From positions 1 through 21,194 of the forward strand of contig JAJEFL010000108.1 of the NCBI GenBank assembly GCA_022820435.1: a DNA stretch of 21,194 nt, in the 5' to 3' direction. Origin of the DNA: Bin80 sp022820435. GTDB taxonomy: Bacteria; Bacteroidota; Rhodothermia; Rhodothermales; Bin80. Position numbers and translations under genes: made by a program. The notes under the pieces are model-generated. The model worked only from the letters and a program-made list of their open reading frames with translations. It searched no databases and was not told the origin of the DNA. Position 1 is the stretch's first letter. Every line of letters begins with the position of its first letter. Below are positions 12,614 through 21,194 of this stretch, one piece after another.

Positions 12614-15600
12614 ATGCGCAATCTTCCCGCCGGCCTTCTCGGTATGCTGCTGTTCCTTGCCGGATGCAGCAGCACCTCGTTCCTTGGATCCAGATTCAAC
12701 GACTTTTCTGCGTACTACAACAAGTACTACAATGCACAGCGCTCCCTCTCCGAGGGGATACGGGCTTTTGAGGATCGGCTGGATCTGCAACCGATTGATC
12801 AGAACATATTCCTGCCTCTTTTCGGGGGTGGTGATCAGGCATCCATACAGCAGAAGCCCTTTGAAGATGCGGTTGCCAAGAGTGCAGATATCCTTCGTGA
12901 GCATCCCAATTCAAAGTGGGTGGACGATGCGATTATGACCATTGGGAAGGCGTGGTTTTTCACCGGCAACTTTGTTGGTGCAGAGGAAAAGTTCAATGAT
13001 ATTCTGGAACTGGACTCCCCGCTCCAGGATGAGGCGAATTTTTGGCTGGCACGTACGCTGATCGCCAGCGGGATTTACGAGGAGGCGTTTACGCACCTGC
13101 AGGCGGTGATGAGTGCAGAGGAACGCTCTACCCGCTGGGCCCCCCATTACCATTTGGCACTTGCGGAATTACATGTACAGAATGAGAACTGGCAGGAAGC
13201 GGCCATTGAGCTGGAAGCAGGACTGTCCGAACTTCGAGATAAGAATCTGGCCGCCAGAGCGCAGTTTCTGGAAGGGCAGGTGCTGGAGCAGCTGGGCAGA
13301 TATGCCGATGCCGTCGCGGCATTTGAGCGGGTAGAGCGGTACAAGCCGTTTTATGAACTCTCCTACGCTGCGCAGTTCAGTACGGTGCGGGTCCTTGCCG
13401 ATCATGTGGATCCGGACGAAGCAATGCGGAGACTGCGACGCATGGAGCGGGATGATAAAAATTATGACCACCGGGCGCAGCTGGCCTATTTGAGGGGACG
13501 GGTGCTGATTGCCCAGGGGCGCTACAGTGAGGCGCTCACCGAGTACGATGAGTTACTTTACGATCCGGCCGCAGGCGGAAGCCGGGTTCGCGGGCAGGTG
13601 CATTATGCACTCGGCACGTTTTACAGGGATGTGTATCTGGATTACCCCTATGCAGCCGCACACTTTGATACCGCTGCACAGGCAATCCAGCCCCTCGGCG
13701 GCCGGCAGACCGCAAGCCAGCGAATGACGATCCCCCCCAAACCCGCGCCGGGTGCGATCACTGACAGTGACGATCAGGCAGAGATCTTCGGAAGTTTTTC
13801 CGAAGTACTGGATCGGGTTGTGCTGATGGACTCCCTGTTATATCTCGGCACTCTGGATGACAGCAGTTTCGCCGCGGTTGTTATGGAACTTCGTCAGCGC
13901 CGGGCCGAAGAGATAGAAGAGATGCAGCGCGAAATGCGCCAGCGCCAGTCAGAATCTGCCTTCCGCAGTGGCGGCGCGGTCATAGAAGATGAATACGGGT
14001 TCGGGGGCGAGGTGCTGGTTGCCGGATCCGAAGGGGAAGCCGGATTCCTCTACCACAGGGATGACGTACGGATGCTGGAAGCACGTCAGGATTTTCTGGC
14101 GATCTGGGGAGACCGGCCGCTGGCGCCGAACTGGCGGCGCATTGCGGCGATTGAGGCGGCACAGGCGGAACTGCGGGCAGATGATCCGGAGGGCACTCTT
14201 CGGGAACAGTACAGCCTGGGAACCGTGATGCCGATGGTGAACGTGTCCGCGGTGCCGCGGACCCCGGAAAAATTTGACGCAATGCTGGCAGACCGGGCAA
14301 ACGCAAGGTATGAATTGGCAAACGTACTCTTTCTGTCGATGAACCGCCCGGATTCTGCATCGGTATGGTACCGTATGGTGATTGAAGAGGATGAGGACGA
14401 GTCGGTCGTGCATCGGGCCTATTATGCACTGGCAGAAGTCCAGCGGGAACTGGGAGATACACTGGCGGCCAACCGTCTCTATGAAATCATCATCTCAGAC
14501 TACCCGGAATCGGATTTGACAGATCAGGCCTACAGCCGCCTGGGACTCCCGGTTCCTGAGCGTGTCCTTGCAGATTCGCTGACGCTCGCCGAGGCAGCCT
14601 ATAAACACCAGCAGGAAACGTGGCAGGAAGGAGTCAGCGAAGCGGTGATCAACGACCTGTTTCATCTTGGCATGGAATGGACCACCACTCCCGTTGCACC
14701 AAGGGCACTCTACGCAGCCGGCAGGGCCTATCTGGAGTGGACCGTAAAAGACAGTGCAGATGTATTGGGACCGATGCCGGTTGCGGTGACGGTCCCGCAA
14801 CTGGACGCGGCCGGATTCTATTCGCGCATGGACTCCACGGCAACGGCACAGGACAGCCTCCTCACCCTGCCGCTGCTGCTGAAATATATTCGCTCCAGCT
14901 ATTCCAAATCGCTCCAGGCGGGCCGCGCAGGTCTTACTCTGGCTGCACTTGAAGAGGAACAGAGGCAGCGTCAGGCGGCGGCGGATTCCCTTGCCGCGCG
15001 TGAACTGGCGATTGCAGACTCGCTGCAGCAGATTGCGGACTCGCTGATGGCGCAGCCGCTGATTCCGCCGGATTCCCTGAACCAGACTATACCCGGTGAC
15101 TCCCTTGCACAGGTGGATTCATTGCGCATGACAGATCTGGCTGCTCTTGATCGGGAACCACTTCATGTACTGGAATCAATCCCGGACTCCACCCAGGTCA
15201 CGGTGGACAGTGTTGCGATTGATGTGTCCGGGTTGCAGGAACTGGGAATTCTATCGAATGAGGACGATGTGGACGAACAGGGAGAGAATGCAGGGGCGCA
15301 ATCATTGACCGGGGAAGAGAACGCAGATGCAGCGGAAAATAAGGATCCAGGTCTGGGGAATCTTGACTGGTCTCCGGGAGGATACACGATCCATCTGATC
15401 TCCTATGAGGACCATGAAATGGCGAAGGCATTCATTGCCAATTTTGGTCGCTCGCTTCAGGATGTTCCGCAGCCCATGGATATTTACGGGGCGCAGGTAC
15501 AGAACGGAATTGAGTTCAGAGTCGGACTTGGACTGTTCGATACGGTTCAGGAAGCAGAATCCGTGATGCAGCAGCTGGCCGGGCGAATCCCCGTTGAGGC

Positions 15601-15634
15601 CAAGATTTCCCGGATTCAGGGGACATCGCAATAG
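12614..15634 (+). CDS. Large TPR lipoprotein with C-terminal SPOR domain (SprE/PorW-like)
   Basis: A 1006-residue envelope lipoprotein. The signal peptide ends in lipobox LAGC (Cys18). The region just after (SRFNDFSAYYNKYYNAQRSLSEGI) resembles the start of SprE/PorW, lipoproteins linked to gliding and type IX secretion in Bacteroidota. TPR-type helical repeats follow, for example DDAIMTIGKAWFFTGNFVGAEEKF and NFWLARTLIASGIYEEAFTHLQ, and again near residues 560-650 (ANVLFLSMNRPDSASVWYRM; YALAEVQRELGDTLAANRLY). A Gln/Arg/Glu-rich coiled coil lies near 435-450. A low-complexity linker with repeated ADSL/DSL units follows at about 780-860. The last 80 residues (from Tyr924) look like a SPOR domain (YTIHLISYEDHEMAKAF; FRVGLGLFDTVQEAESVMQQL), which binds denuded peptidoglycan at division sites. 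The link to secretion or to division is inference. Coupled to pyk by a 5-bp gap. Confidence 0.85.
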   Translation: MRNLPAGLLGMLLFLAGCSSTSFLGSRFNDFSAYYNKYYNAQRSLSEGIRAFEDRLDLQPIDQNIFLPLFGGGDQASIQQKPFEDAVAKSADILREHPNSKWVDDAIMTIGKAWFFTGNFVGAEEKFNDILELDSPLQDEANFWLARTLIASGIYEEAFTHLQAVMSAEERSTRWAPHYHLALAELHVQNENWQEAAIELEAGLSELRDKNLAARAQFLEGQVLEQLGRYADAVAAFERVERYKPFYELSYAAQFSTVRVLADHVDPDEAMRRLRRMERDDKNYDHRAQLAYLRGRVLIAQGRYSEALTEYDELLYDPAAGGSRVRGQVHYALGTFYRDVYLDYPYAAAHFDTAAQAIQPLGGRQTASQRMTIPPKPAPGAITDSDDQAEIFGSFSEVLDRVVLMDSLLYLGTLDDSSFAAVVMELRQRRAEEIEEMQREMRQRQSESAFRSGGAVIEDEYGFGGEVLVAGSEGEAGFLYHRDDVRMLEARQDFLAIWGDRPLAPNWRRIAAIEAAQAELRADDPEGTLREQYSLGTVMPMVNVSAVPRTPEKFDAMLADRANARYELANVLFLSMNRPDSASVWYRMVIEEDEDESVVHRAYYALAEVQRELGDTLAANRLYEIIISDYPESDLTDQAYSRLGLPVPERVLADSLTLAEAAYKHQQETWQEGVSEAVINDLFHLGMEWTTTPVAPRALYAAGRAYLEWTVKDSADVLGPMPVAVTVPQLDAAGFYSRMDSTATAQDSLLTLPLLLKYIRSSYSKSLQAGRAGLTLAALEEEQRQRQAAADSLAARELAIADSLQQIADSLMAQPLIPPDSLNQTIPGDSLAQVDSLRMTDLAALDREPLHVLESIPDSTQVTVDSVAIDVSGLQELGILSNEDDVDEQGENAGAQSLTGEENADAAENKDPGLGNLDWSPGGYTIHLISYEDHEMAKAFIANFGRSLQDVPQPMDIYGAQVQNGIEFRVGLGLFDTVQEAESVMQQLAGRIPVEAKISRIQGTSQ

Positions 15635-15734
15635 GCCCCCCGCAACCGGCAGGGAAACAGTTCCGAATCGGTGTGCGTATACGTCCGTTGCCATGACTCT
15701 ATTTTTCTTCTAACGTATCCCGCTATAGTGCTTC

Positions 15735-17777
15735 ATGAAGCCGGAAACTCCAAATACAGATACAGAGAAAGACAAGCCTGAGCGACCGAGCCGTCCGCCC
15801 AGGCGCCGGGGACGCTACATGTGGATCTATGTGGCCTTACTCGCATTTCTTCTGGTCAATATTATCTTCTCCTTCGGACGCAAGGGGGCGCGTGTGATTC
15901 CCTACAGCACCTTTCTGGAATATGTGGAGGAAGGGTATATAGCACAGGTGACCATCCAGAATGATCGCCGGGTGATGGGGAATCTGAACGATTCCGGTGT
16001 GGAGGCACTCGGAATTGTCGTGGAAAGCAGCCAGGGGCTGTTCAGCAGCAATGAAGATGCGACCGCCTTTGTGACCACAAAGACGGCCAACCATGATCTG
16101 GTGGTTTTCCTGGAAGAGCAGCGGATCAATCAGGAAGAGGGGCAGACACTTCGCTATGAAGTGAAGTATCAGGAAAGCTGGTTTGGCGGGGCACTTGCAT
16201 GGCTTTTGCCGCTGGCCATCATTCTGGCCCTCTGGGTTTTCATTCTGCGGCGTGCAGGGCCCGGTTCGCAGGTTCTCAATATCGGGAAGAACCGGGCCGT
16301 GCTTTTTGAGGCGCTCGGACAGCCGACGGTGACCTTTAAAGATGTGGCAGGTCTGGCAGAGGCCAAGGAGGAAGTGGCCGAGGTGGTGGAGTTCCTGAAG
16401 AATCCCAAAAAATTCACGAAACTCGGAGGTGTTCTTCCAAAAGGCGTGCTTCTGGTAGGACCTCCCGGGACCGGGAAGACGCTCATGGGCAAAGCAGTCG
16501 CCGGTGAGGCGGGAGTCCCGTTCTTTTCAATCAGCGGGAGTGACTTTGTGGAGATGTTTGTGGGAGTCGGGGCCGCCCGGGTGCGTGACCTGTTCAAAAA
16601 GGCAAAAGAGAAAGCCCCCTGTATCGTGTTCATTGATGAGATTGATGCGATTGGCCGCAGTCGAGGACGCAGTATGATGATGGGAGGCAATGATGAGCGG
16701 GAGAATACGCTCAATCAACTCCTGGTGGAAATGGATGGATTCAATACCGACAAAGGGGTCATCATCATGGCGGCAACCAACCGGCCGGATGTGCTGGATG
16801 CGGCTTTACTCCGCCCGGGACGCTTTGACCGGCAGATTCTGATTGACCGGCCGGACCGGCTGGAGCGGGGGATGATTTTCCGTGTTCATACCCGGAACCT
16901 CGTACTGGCGGAAGATGTGGACTGCGAAACGCTGGCCTCGCAGACCCCCGGCTTTGCCGGTGCAGAGATTGCCAATGTCTGTAATGAAGCAGCACTGCTG
17001 GCTGCACGCTTTGACAAAGAGGCCATACAGATGACGGATTTTGAGCAGGCGATTGATCGGGTTATCGGGGGGCTGGAGAAGAAGAATAAACTGATCAAGC
17101 CCGAAGAAAAGAAGATTGTGGCCTACCACGAAGCAGGCCATGCCATTGCAGGCTGGTACCTGCCCAATACAGATCCGGTGATCAAAGTGTCTATCGTGCC
17201 CAGAGGACTTGCCGCGCTGGGATACGCGCAGTCCCTGCCGGATGAGCGCTACATCACAACGCGTCAGGCGTTTCTAGATCAGATGACCATGATGATGGGG
17301 GGACGGGTGGCCGAGGAAATAAAATTCGGGCAGCTTTCCACCGGCGCCCAGAATGATCTGGAGCGCATTACAAAGACCGCCTATGCGATGGTGGTGGATT
17401 TCGGGATGAGTGCCGAGGTGGGGCATGTAAGTTTTAACATGTCCCGGCGCCGGGATGGAACCCCCATGTTTGACAAGCCCTATTCGGAAACCATGGCCTC
17501 CACCATTGATAAGGAAGTGCGCACATTGATTGAGGAGGTGCGCCAGCGGGCATGGAACCTGCTGAGTGAGAAACGGGACCGGCTGGAGGAACTGGCGCAG
17601 CTCCTTCTGGAGAAAGAGGTTCTGGGGCCGCGGGATCTGGTCGGGGTTCTGGGAGAGCGTCCGTTCGGCGAGTATGTGTCGCTCAATGGTACGCCAAAGA
17701 GCCGGGAGATTGTAGAGACGGAAACCATGGAAGCCCCCTCTCCCGAAACCCAGGAGACGGCTGAGATTCCAGACTGA
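15735..17777 (+). CDS. ftsH: ATP-dependent zinc metalloprotease FtsH
   Basis: FtsH is a membrane-anchored hexameric AAA+ protease that degrades misfolded membrane proteins and unstable regulators. The protein has 680 residues. A basic, Pro-rich N-terminal tail precedes transmembrane helix 1 (about 29-47), then an extracytoplasmic domain to about 148 and helix 2 (about 150-172). The AAA module contains Walker A GPPGTGKT (242-249), the pore motif SDFVEMFVGVGA, Walker B IVFIDEID (to Asp304) and the SRH with LRPGRFDRQ. The zinc site HEAGH is at 465-469, with a later Asp in TGAQNDLERIT as the third-ligand candidate. The C-terminal tail is acidic and variable, as usual. It starts 100 bp after the SPOR lipoprotein and ends 155 bp before rpsL, so it is probably its own unit. 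Confidence 0.97.
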   Translation: MKPETPNTDTEKDKPERPSRPPRRRGRYMWIYVALLAFLLVNIIFSFGRKGARVIPYSTFLEYVEEGYIAQVTIQNDRRVMGNLNDSGVEALGIVVESSQGLFSSNEDATAFVTTKTANHDLVVFLEEQRINQEEGQTLRYEVKYQESWFGGALAWLLPLAIILALWVFILRRAGPGSQVLNIGKNRAVLFEALGQPTVTFKDVAGLAEAKEEVAEVVEFLKNPKKFTKLGGVLPKGVLLVGPPGTGKTLMGKAVAGEAGVPFFSISGSDFVEMFVGVGAARVRDLFKKAKEKAPCIVFIDEIDAIGRSRGRSMMMGGNDERENTLNQLLVEMDGFNTDKGVIIMAATNRPDVLDAALLRPGRFDRQILIDRPDRLERGMIFRVHTRNLVLAEDVDCETLASQTPGFAGAEIANVCNEAALLAARFDKEAIQMTDFEQAIDRVIGGLEKKNKLIKPEEKKIVAYHEAGHAIAGWYLPNTDPVIKVSIVPRGLAALGYAQSLPDERYITTRQAFLDQMTMMMGGRVAEEIKFGQLSTGAQNDLERITKTAYAMVVDFGMSAEVGHVSFNMSRRRDGTPMFDKPYSETMASTIDKEVRTLIEEVRQRAWNLLSEKRDRLEELAQLLLEKEVLGPRDLVGVLGERPFGEYVSLNGTPKSREIVETETMEAPSPETQETAEIPD

Positions 17778-17814
17778 CCGGATAAATTTTTGAAGAATTT
17801 TCAAAAAAAGTTAC

Positions 17815-17849
17815 AAAGTTTGCAACTTTTCAGAAAAAAGTCGTAAATT
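17815..17849 (+). promoter_or_regulatory. Possible str operon promoter
   Basis: TTGCAA (17820-17825) and TAAATT (17844-17849) are separated by 18 bases within an AT-rich stretch. TTTG at 17819-17822 is also compatible with a Bacteroidota -33 element at about 21 bases from the TA. The upstream half overlaps the inverted repeat AAAGTT-TGC-AACTTT (17815-17829). The leader would be about 75 bases. Prediction only. Confidence 0.35.
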
Positions 17850-17867
17850 AACAGGCTGTACAATAAT

Positions 17868-17908
17868 CGGGCCTGGCATCCTGCGATAACGTCTCGCAGC
17901 GCTACCCG
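17868..17908 (+). promoter_or_regulatory. Leader hairpin upstream of rpsL
   Basis: CTGCGA (17881-17886) pairs perfectly with TCGCAG (17894-17899) around a seven-base loop. CGGG (17868-17871) can pair with CCCG (17905-17908) to extend a second helix outside it. It ends just before the GGAGGA Shine-Dalgarno (17915-17920). A ribosomal-protein feedback site or a mRNA-stabilising element is possible. Confidence 0.35.
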
Positions 17909-17932
17909 GCTTTGGGAGGAATTTATAGTTAA

Positions 17933-18307
17933 GTGCCAACGATACAACAACTTATTCGAACCGGACGTCACCCAAAGGTCAAAAAGACCAAGGCGGCCGC
18001 GCTGCAGGGGAATCCGCAGCGCCGGGGGGTATGCACGCGTGTCTATACCACCACACCGAAAAAGCCGAACTCCGCACTGCGGAAGGTTGCGAAGGTGCGC
18101 CTGACGAATCAGATTGAGGTGATTGCGTATATCCCCGGTGAGGGACACAATCTGCAGGAACACTCGATTGTGCTGGTTCGCGGAGGGCGTGTCAAGGATC
18201 TGCCGGGTGTGAAGTATCACATTGTACGCGGTGCACTGGATACTTCCGGTGTGGAAGACCGGACGCAATCCCGTTCAAAGTATGGCGCAAAGCGTCCAAA
18301 GAGATAG
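17933..18307 (+). CDS. rpsL: 30S ribosomal protein S12
   Basis: Ribosomal protein S12 lies at the decoding centre of the 30S subunit and helps to check codon-anticodon pairing. The 124-residue length and sequence are typical throughout: MPTIQQLIR, the TTTPKKPNSALRK loop with the conserved Lys residues where streptomycin-resistance changes occur, GEGHNLQEHS, GGRVKDLPGVKYH (including the Asp that is often methylthiolated) and SKYGAKRPKR. The start is GTG; the strong GGAGGA lies 12 bases upstream, a longer spacing than usual. It is the first gene of the str operon, followed by rpsG after 45 bp. Confidence 0.98.
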   Translation: MPTIQQLIRTGRHPKVKKTKAAALQGNPQRRGVCTRVYTTTPKKPNSALRKVAKVRLTNQIEVIAYIPGEGHNLQEHSIVLVRGGRVKDLPGVKYHIVRGALDTSGVEDRTQSRSKYGAKRPKR

Positions 18308-18321
18308 TCAGAACCAGAAAG

Positions 18322-18342
18322 GTGACTGCAGTGCGCCGTCAC
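18322..18342 (+). promoter_or_regulatory. Hairpin in the rpsL-rpsG spacer, candidate S7 site
   Basis: GTGAC (18322-18326) can pair with GTCAC (18338-18342) ten bases before the rpsG start codon. In Escherichia coli S7 represses its own translation by binding the rpsL-rpsG spacer. The spacer here is shorter and the structure small, so the parallel is only suggestive. Confidence 0.25.
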
Positions 18343-18352
18343 AGAAGAAACC

Positions 18353-18820
18353 ATGCGTAGAAAATCAGCGGAGCGGCGCTCAATCACGCCGGATCCAAAA
18401 TACGGAGATCAGCTTGTGGCGCAGTTCGTGAACTACGTCATGCTTCACGGCAAGAAAAGTATTGCCAGAAAGATTGTGTATGATGCGTTCGCACAGGTGG
18501 AGGAGCGCTCGGGCGAGCCGGGACTGGAAATTTTTCAGCGGGCAGTGGAGAACGTTGCACCGCTGGTGGAAGTGCGCAGCCGACGCGTCGGCGGTGCCAC
18601 ATATCAGGTTCCGATTGAGGTGCGGGCAGAGCGCCGGACGGCGCTGGCCTTTCGCTGGATCATCCAGCAGGCCTCAAAACGGTCAGATCGGTCTATGGCA
18701 GATCGTCTGGCCGGCGAACTGTATGCTGCCTCACGTGGGGAAGGGGCGGCGGTGAAGAAAAAAGACGATACCCACAGGATGGCAGAATCAAATAAAGCAT
18801 TTGCTCACTTTAGATTGTAA
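18353..18820 (+). CDS. rpsG: 30S ribosomal protein S7
   Basis: Ribosomal protein S7 starts assembly of the 30S head by binding 16S rRNA and contacts the E-site tRNA. The 155 residues match the family along their length: MRRKSAERR, the DPKYGDQLVAQFVNYVMLHGKKSIA region, ENVAPLVEVRSRRVGGATYQVPIEVR with the beta-hairpin arm, and the C-terminal HRMAESNKAFAHFR. The start is ATG at 18353 with only a weak GA-rich site before it. Its stop overlaps the fusA start by one base (TAATG), so the two are translationally coupled. Confidence 0.97.
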   Translation: MRRKSAERRSITPDPKYGDQLVAQFVNYVMLHGKKSIARKIVYDAFAQVEERSGEPGLEIFQRAVENVAPLVEVRSRRVGGATYQVPIEVRAERRTALAFRWIIQQASKRSDRSMADRLAGELYAASRGEGAAVKKKDDTHRMAESNKAFAHFRL

Positions 18821-20940
18821 TGGCAGTGATTCCAATGAGCTCACTCAAGGATTCAAAACTTCGCCGGATGCGCAATATCGGGATTATGGCCCATATTGAT
18901 GCCGGCAAAACAACGACTACCGAACGGATCTTGTTCTATACCGGGCGTTTACACCGGATGGGAGAGGTCCATGATGGCGGTGCCACCATGGACTGGATGG
19001 AGCAGGAAAAAGAGCGGGGCATTACCATCACCAGCGCCGCAACCACCTGCTTCTGGAACAAGAATGACAGCCGGTACCGGATCAATATCATTGATACACC
19101 GGGACATGTTGACTTTACGGTTGAAGTGGAACGCTCCCTCCGGATCCTGGATGGTGCGGTTGCACTTTTCTGTGCGGTCGGCGGTGTGGAGCCGCAATCG
19201 GAAACCGTCTGGAGACAGGCCAATAAGTATCGGGTCCCCCGGATTGCATTTGTCAACAAGATGGATCGCACCGGCGCAGACTTTGTCAATGCGCTGAATT
19301 CCATGAAAGATCGCCTGAAGGCGAACCCGGTTCCCGTGCAGATCCCGATTGGTGCGGGTGCAATGTTCCGCGGGGTCATTGACCTCATTATGAACAAAGC
19401 CATTATCTGGCACGATAAGACACAGGGGGCGACCTGGGATGTGATTGATATTCCGAAGGACCTTGTCAAGGAGGCCAGACATTGGCGTATTCTTCTTCTG
19501 GAGTCGGTCGCAGAGCACAATGATAATCTGCTGATGAAGTATCTGGAGGGGGAAGACATTACCGCCGATGAGATTCGTGAGACCGTTCGATCCGCAACCC
19601 TGAATCTGGATATTACGCCGGTCTTCTGTGGATCCGCCTTCAAGAATAAAGGGGTTCAGCGCCTGCTGGACGGGGTCATTGATTATCTGCCCAGCCCCGC
19701 AGACATTCCAGCCGTCACCGGGATTCAGCCGAATTCAGGGAAAGAGGTGATCCGCGCCCCGAAGACGGATGAACCATTTTCAGCGATTGCATTCAAGATT
19801 GCCACGGATCCCTATGTCGGAAAACTTACCTTCTTCCGGGTCTACAGCGGGGCCCTGGAGAAAGGTGCACAGGTGTACAATTCCACTACCGAGCGCAGGG
19901 AGCGGGTCGGCAGGCTGCTCTTTATGCATGCCAAAGACCGTGAAGATGTGACCCAGGTGGAGGCCGGTGACATTGCGGCCGCCGTGGGGCTTAAAAATGT
20001 CCGGACCGGCGATACGCTTTCCGATCCGGGCGATCCCGCAATCCTGGAGCAAATGGTGTTCCCGGATCCCGTGATCCGTATTGCAATTGAGCCCAAGACC
20101 AAGGCCGACAGCGATAAACTCTCTACCGGCCTGCAGAAACTCGCCGAAGAAGATCCAACCTTCAAGGTGACCATTGATCCCGAAACCGGGCAAACCATTA
20201 TTGCAGGCATGGGGGAGTTATATCTGGAGATTATTGTAGACCGGCTGCGCCGGGAGTTCAAGGTGGAAGCGAATGTCGGGAAGCCGCAGGTTGCCTACCG
20301 GGAAGCCTTCCGTAAACCCGTACTGGAACGCTATACCCATAAGAAACAGACCGGCGGGCGCGGCCAGTTTGCGGTGGTGGAGATGGAGATTGCTCCCAAT
20401 GAGAGCGGGGTCGGATTTGACTTCGTCAGCGAGGTGGTCGGAGGAGCAATTCCCAAGGAGTTCATTCCAAGTGTTCAGAAAGGAATCAAGAGTGCCGTCC
20501 GTCACGGGCCGCTTGCAGGATATCCCGTGGAGGGCATTCAGGTGCGGCTGCTTGATGGCAAGCACCACGAAGTGGATTCCGATCAGAACGCGTTCGAAAT
20601 CGCCGGTCAAATGGCGTTCCGAAGTGCGGCAAGGCGTGCAAATCCGGTGCTGATGGAGCCGGTCATGAAAGTGGAGGTCGTCACCCCGGAAGAGTACATG
20701 GGAGACGTGATCGGTGACCTGAACAGCCGTCGGGGACGGATCATGTCCATGGATCAGCGGCAGGATGCCCGTGTGGTCAAGGCACTGGTGCCCCTCTCGG
20801 AAATGTTCGGCTACTCAACAGATATGCGTTCTTTGACCCAGGGGAGGGCCATCTATACGATGCAGTTTGAATCGTATGAACCCGCACCGAAATCGGTGGC
20901 AGAGAAAGTGATTCTCTCCAGTTACGGCAAAGCAAGTTAA
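18820..20940 (+). CDS. fusA: Elongation factor G
   Basis: EF-G is the GTPase that drives translocation of tRNAs and mRNA and, with RRF, ribosome recycling. The protein has 706 residues, the normal size. G-domain motifs are AHIDAGKT (24-31), the switch region KERGITITSAATT, DTPGHVDF (92-99) and NKMD (146-149). Later domains are recognisable from GDTLSDPGDP (domain II), GMGELYLEIIVDRL (domain III), VGKPQVAYREAF and HKKQTGGRGQFA (domain IV), and the C-terminal GDLNSRRGRIMSMD (domain V). The ATG at 18820 gives MAVIPMSS; an internal ATG at 18835 is an alternative start. It sits in the canonical order rpsL-rpsG-fusA-tuf. Confidence 0.97.
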   Translation: MAVIPMSSLKDSKLRRMRNIGIMAHIDAGKTTTTERILFYTGRLHRMGEVHDGGATMDWMEQEKERGITITSAATTCFWNKNDSRYRINIIDTPGHVDFTVEVERSLRILDGAVALFCAVGGVEPQSETVWRQANKYRVPRIAFVNKMDRTGADFVNALNSMKDRLKANPVPVQIPIGAGAMFRGVIDLIMNKAIIWHDKTQGATWDVIDIPKDLVKEARHWRILLLESVAEHNDNLLMKYLEGEDITADEIRETVRSATLNLDITPVFCGSAFKNKGVQRLLDGVIDYLPSPADIPAVTGIQPNSGKEVIRAPKTDEPFSAIAFKIATDPYVGKLTFFRVYSGALEKGAQVYNSTTERRERVGRLLFMHAKDREDVTQVEAGDIAAAVGLKNVRTGDTLSDPGDPAILEQMVFPDPVIRIAIEPKTKADSDKLSTGLQKLAEEDPTFKVTIDPETGQTIIAGMGELYLEIIVDRLRREFKVEANVGKPQVAYREAFRKPVLERYTHKKQTGGRGQFAVVEMEIAPNESGVGFDFVSEVVGGAIPKEFIPSVQKGIKSAVRHGPLAGYPVEGIQVRLLDGKHHEVDSDQNAFEIAGQMAFRSAARRANPVLMEPVMKVEVVTPEEYMGDVIGDLNSRRGRIMSMDQRQDARVVKALVPLSEMFGYSTDMRSLTQGRAIYTMQFESYEPAPKSVAEKVILSSYGKAS

Positions 20941-20975
20941 CGACAAATAAACCAGTTCTTAGTTTAGTTTCAACC

Positions 20976-21194
20976 ATGGCAAAAGAAGTTTTTCAGCGTA
21001 CAAAGCCCCATGTAAATGTGGGGACTATTGGTCATGTGGATCACGGCAAGACCACATTGACGGCCGCAATCACGCGCGTACTGAATGATCGGTACGGGGG
21101 GACCGAGATCCGCTCGTTTGATTCGATAGACAATGCTCCGGAGGAGCGTGAGCGCGGGATCACGATCGCGACGGCGCATGTGGAGTATGAGACG
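20976..21194 (+). CDS. tuf: Elongation factor Tu, 5' part (runs off the window)
   Basis: EF-Tu delivers aminoacyl-tRNA to the ribosome. The first 73 codons are present and begin MAKEVFQRTKPHVNVGTIG, followed by the P-loop GHVDHGKT and the switch I region (DNAPEERERGITIATAHVEYE). No lesion is seen before the window edge. It starts 35 bp after fusA, in the normal str operon order. It is a known target of Doc-type toxins, such as the one at 144-455, in other bacteria. Confidence 0.97.
   Translation, partial: MAKEVFQRTKPHVNVGTIGHVDHGKTTLTAAITRVLNDRYGGTEIRSFDSIDNAPEERERGITIATAHVEYET

Noticed and set aside
1..21194. CRISPR arrays, insertion sequences, integrases, rRNA and tRNA genes
   Set aside because: No regularly spaced short repeats, transposase or recombinase motifs, or foldable RNA genes were found on either strand; the repeats present are gene duplications.

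Overview
The window looks like chromosomal DNA from the Bacteroidota/Rhodothermota side of the bacteria. The main evidence is a roughly 1,000-residue TPR lipoprotein ending in a SPOR domain, whose N-terminus recalls the gliding/type IX secretion protein SprE/PorW. It sits beside a K+-independent-type pyruvate kinase, FtsH and a classical str operon. A few TAnnTTTG-like promoter boxes and weak Shine-Dalgarno sites fit the same group. The assignment is inference from gene content, not a measured phylogeny.

Layout. Positions 1-4200 form an accessory, gene-poor and decaying region. It holds two tandem copies of a Fic/Doc-type toxin-antitoxin cassette on the minus strand (144-696 and 1141-1659), a small secreted protein (1941-2402, plus), a DUF2335-like membrane protein with an in-frame stop in its N-terminal part (2776-3243, minus), and almost 1 kb with at most one small orphan ORF. 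Positions 4209-7906 hold a Tat-exported PhoX-type phosphatase (plus) that converges on a minus-strand run: an uncharacterised cytosolic protein, an exported PHP-domain phosphoesterase and a small BamC-like lipoprotein.

Positions 7907-11100 form a second accessory block. It contains a tandem array of four-helix membrane proteins ('B', 8551-9033 and 9177-9656), the downstream one next to a broken lipoprotein gene ('A', 9660-10331). The array also holds relics of further copies. Diverged direct repeats of about 280 bp bracket it, each carrying the 5' end of the 7271-7906 gene. A rho-independent terminator for the array lies near 8352-8381.

Positions 11100-21194 are dense housekeeping DNA, all on the plus strand: pyruvate kinase, the TPR/SPOR lipoprotein, ftsH, rpsL, rpsG, fusA and the first 73 codons of tuf. 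The str operon has a short leader with a possible promoter and hairpin, a hairpin between rpsL and rpsG, and a TAATG overlap between rpsG and fusA.

The most unusual content is in the two accessory blocks. Both contain tandemly duplicated gene pairs in which one partner is intact and the other is losing its start codon, gaining an in-frame stop, or being deleted.
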